Assembly (NCBI RefSeq): GCF_900143565.1 | Contig: NZ_FREX01000002.1 | Span: forward strand, 62,001 to 126,000 | DNA from: Pseudovibrio sp. Alg231-02 | GTDB lineage: Bacteria; Pseudomonadota; Alphaproteobacteria; Rhizobiales; Stappiaceae | Length of the DNA: 64,000 nucleotides | Direction of reading: 5' to 3' | Shown: positions 62,011 through 64,000 of the stretch, in pieces | Numbering within the stretch: the first letter of the stretch is position 1 | How the letters are laid out: each line of letters starts with the position of its first letter | Notes under the pieces: generated by a model | Database searches by the model: none | Seen by the model: the letters and a program-made list of their open reading frames with translations, nothing else | Told to the model about the DNA's origin: nothing | Made by a program: the position numbers and the translations under genes

Positions 62011-64000
62011 TTACAAGAATCCTCTGGTTTCGGCTTGAAGCAATGCTTCTTTTGCGCAGCTCATTACTTTGCGATAATCCTTTGTGGAGAAGCTCGTGAT
62101 TATGCCCTCCAACGGAAAGTCTACCTGATCGGGGAGTCTCAGCTGAACTTCATGTCTTAAAGTTTGCGCGCAGTTGTTCAGCGCTTCTAGGTCGCCTGCT
62201 TCAGAAGCGATCTTCAGATCAGTTAGTATGGCTGTCCATTTCATTGCATATTCAAAGGGGAGGGCCGACCAAACCTTTATTGCTTTTTGGGTTTCTGTTT
62301 TTGCTGAAGCAACGTTTCCTTGCTTGAGCATCACCCATCCCAATGATGCATGCGCGACACCAACGTAATCCATCATCTGAGCTTTTTTTGCTGCCTCCAG
62401 TAGCTCCAGCGCTGCAATCTCGGTTGCAGTTAGGTCTCCCAGTCTTCTTAATAGTATGACATGGTAGCAAAGCGTGCGAACTTGGCCGCTGGTATCGCCG
62501 ATTTGCTTTGTCATCTCCAGAGCCTTCAGTAGAGCTGACTTCGCCTCTTCAAGCCTTCCGGCAAATAATAGAAGAAATCCAAGCTCAAATTGTGCGACGG
62601 AAATCTCTATGTGCCTTCCTGTTTCAATGGCCGATCTCAACAGCTGTTGCCCTAACTCAACTGTTGCTTCGTTGACTCTGTAGCGATCGCGGCGCAGATT
62701 TCTGTATATAAGCGAAAGGTACAGTTTGTAGTGATGGTCGGGGTTGCCGCTGTGCTCGATTAAAGTTTGTGTCTCAGAAAATTCTTGGTCCATTTTGTGA
62801 TAATTTGCGGCCCAGTAATGTGTCCACAAGCGAGCAACCTTGATTTCTATGTATTCCTCACGTGTTGCAGTCAGCGTGCGCTTATCTGTTATCAAGACGC
62901 GCGCGGCTTCATCCAGAGCTGTCAGCGCCTCTTCATGCCTATGTTCCGCTTCATAGGTTTTGGCCCTCAGTCTGTACAGGCGGGCCTGCGTGATCAGGTT
63001 GGTTGGCTTTTGGTCCAGAGCGCTTTTCAATGCACTACGGGCGAGGTCATGGTTTCGTTTGAGCGAATACAGGCCTGCCAGAGTTTCGTTAACTGATATG
63101 CTTTCCCTAGACCAGTCCTCTTTGCGTTCTGGTTCAAGGGTGCGGGCCTTCTGGATTTCCGACAGGGCGGTTTGATAGAGTTTGATAGCTTCATCATTTG
63201 CGTGGTGGCGATGAGTGTGATCTGCTGCAAGTTGCAAATGTCGGGCTGCTCGACCGGGAACGCCTGCACAGGCCCAATGATATCCTAGGCGCGCGTCGAT
63301 ATTATCGGATCCTTTTTCACTCGCACTTACTTTGTCCAGTTCAGTCGCTATTCTCTCATGCAGTTCGCGGCGACGGTGAGCGGAAAGTTGGGCTTCTGCT
63401 ACCTCCCGGATTTTATCGTGAAGGAAGCGGAAGCCATCTTTTTCGTCGGCTTCTAAGATTTGGCGTTCAACCAACTCGTCAATCACATGGCCGATCGTCT
63501 CTTCGTTCAGCTTTTTAACAGAGGCGATGAGGTCTATTTCGAACTGACGGCCAATGAGTGCGGCGCAGTCAACTGAACGGCGTGCGTCTGGGTTAAGCTG
63601 GCCAATGCGGAGGGTGATCAACTCACTCAATGAACTCGGCAGTGGGAGTTTTTCAAAGCGGGTTGTATCGGATAGTGCTTTGTGCGCGAAGGCCCACTTG
63701 CCAGATTGGTCCCGCCGGAGCACCTGTTCTGCCACTGCTGTACGAAGATACTCAGCAATGAAGAACGGGTTGCCATTGCTACGCTCTAAAAGGAATTCTG
63801 CGAATGCATCAGGAAGCCGGTTTATCGCCAGCATGCCGCTAGCTAATTTTTCAATGTCATGGGTACCCATTCTTTCCAAGGAGACATCACTGACATCGTC
63901 AAAAGGCAAAATAGCATTGATCTCTTTGGTTCGCTCTTCGGATCTCATAGTTCCAAGCAAAAGTCCGGAGATGCCGTCCATGCCTTCTTCAGCAAGGTGT
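62011..64000 (-). CDS. AAA-ATPase/TPR signalling protein (5' end beyond the window)
   Basis: The leftward frame is open to the last base, so the N terminus is missing; codons before the ATG at 63981 continue the same domain. The visible N-terminal part is the back of an AAA_16-type ATPase (GLLLGTMRSEE, ERSNGNPFFIAEYLR, LPSSLSELITLRIGQL), followed by a winged-helix-like part (ALIGRQFEIDLI, FRFLHDKIREVAEAQL) and a long TPR array to the C terminus. Proteins of this layout often carry an N-terminal Ser/Thr kinase or adenylate-cyclase domain, or a regulator domain; which one cannot be told here. Confidence 0.85.
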   Translation of the reverse strand, partial: HLAEEGMDGISGLLLGTMRSEERTKEINAILPFDDVSDVSLERMGTHDIEKLASGMLAINRLPDAFAEFLLERSNGNPFFIAEYLRTAVAEQVLRRDQSGKWAFAHKALSDTTRFEKLPLPSSLSELITLRIGQLNPDARRSVDCAALIGRQFEIDLIASVKKLNEETIGHVIDELVERQILEADEKDGFRFLHDKIREVAEAQLSAHRRRELHERIATELDKVSASEKGSDNIDARLGYHWACAGVPGRAARHLQLAADHTHRHHANDEAIKLYQTALSEIQKARTLEPERKEDWSRESISVNETLAGLYSLKRNHDLARSALKSALDQKPTNLITQARLYRLRAKTYEAEHRHEEALTALDEAARVLITDKRTLTATREEYIEIKVARLWTHYWAANYHKMDQEFSETQTLIEHSGNPDHHYKLYLSLIYRNLRRDRYRVNEATVELGQQLLRSAIETGRHIEISVAQFELGFLLLFAGRLEEAKSALLKALEMTKQIGDTSGQVRTLCYHVILLRRLGDLTATEIAALELLEAAKKAQMMDYVGVAHASLGWVMLKQGNVASAKTETQKAIKVWSALPFEYAMKWTAILTDLKIASEAGDLEALNNCAQTLRHEVQLRLPDQVDFPLEGIITSFSTKDYRKVMSCAKEALLQAETRGFL

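Overview
The window looks like chromosome of a marine, facultatively denitrifying alphaproteobacterium. Base composition is near 50% GC. Three things point there: the nor/nap gene order, RirA-type iron boxes, and an RpoE-ChrR neighbourhood like that of Rhodobacter. A Pseudovibrio/Stappiaceae-like host is a guess. No rRNA, tRNA, CRISPR array or convincing insertion sequence was seen.

Layout. (1) 1-2.3 kb: end of a nitric-oxide-reductase operon (norD, nnrT, a small membrane protein), then an OprB-type porin. (2) 4.1-10.4 kb: complete periplasmic nitrate reductase operon napFDAGHBC behind a perfect FNR box, closed by a strong terminator. (3) 10.5-14.6 kb: TonB-dependent receptor preceded by one FNR-type and two iron-responsive (IRO) boxes, a small exported protein, a short-chain dehydrogenase and a HEPN-like protein. 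(4) 15.7-25.8 kb: a 1610-residue protein with twelve repeat units, a 647-residue companion sharing one repeat motif, and a PrtD/HlyD-type type I secretion pair. (5) 26.4-32.2 kb: a diffusible-signal-factor (DSF) quorum-sensing locus, with a REC-PAS-GGDEF-EAL regulator, an RpfC-like hybrid kinase and RpfF. (6) 33.8-43.1 kb: a Pel-type exopolysaccharide locus in two divergent halves, with PelA split in two genes and no visible outer-membrane porin. (7) 43.2-48.4 kb: a LacI regulator and a divergent ABC importer with a palindromic operator between them. (8) 48.6-56.2 kb: a photo-oxidative stress locus (iron-sulfur photolyase-like protein, SDR, NTF2-like, Cfa, DUF1365, FAD oxidoreductase, RpoE, ChrR) with three matching sigma-E promoters. 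(9) 56.8-57.9 kb: an FHA-GGDEF cyclase. (10) 58.1-64 kb: a YcaO-TfuA RiPP locus with a candidate precursor peptide, then an NmrA-like SDR and a truncated AAA/TPR protein.

How it fits together. Regions 4-6 read as one matrix-building block: DSF synthesis and sensing, c-di-GMP turnover, Pel polysaccharide and a large secreted repeat protein. Physical linkage is observed; regulatory linkage is inferred. The least described parts are the YcaO-TfuA-precursor trio and the repeat-protein pair with its own exporter.
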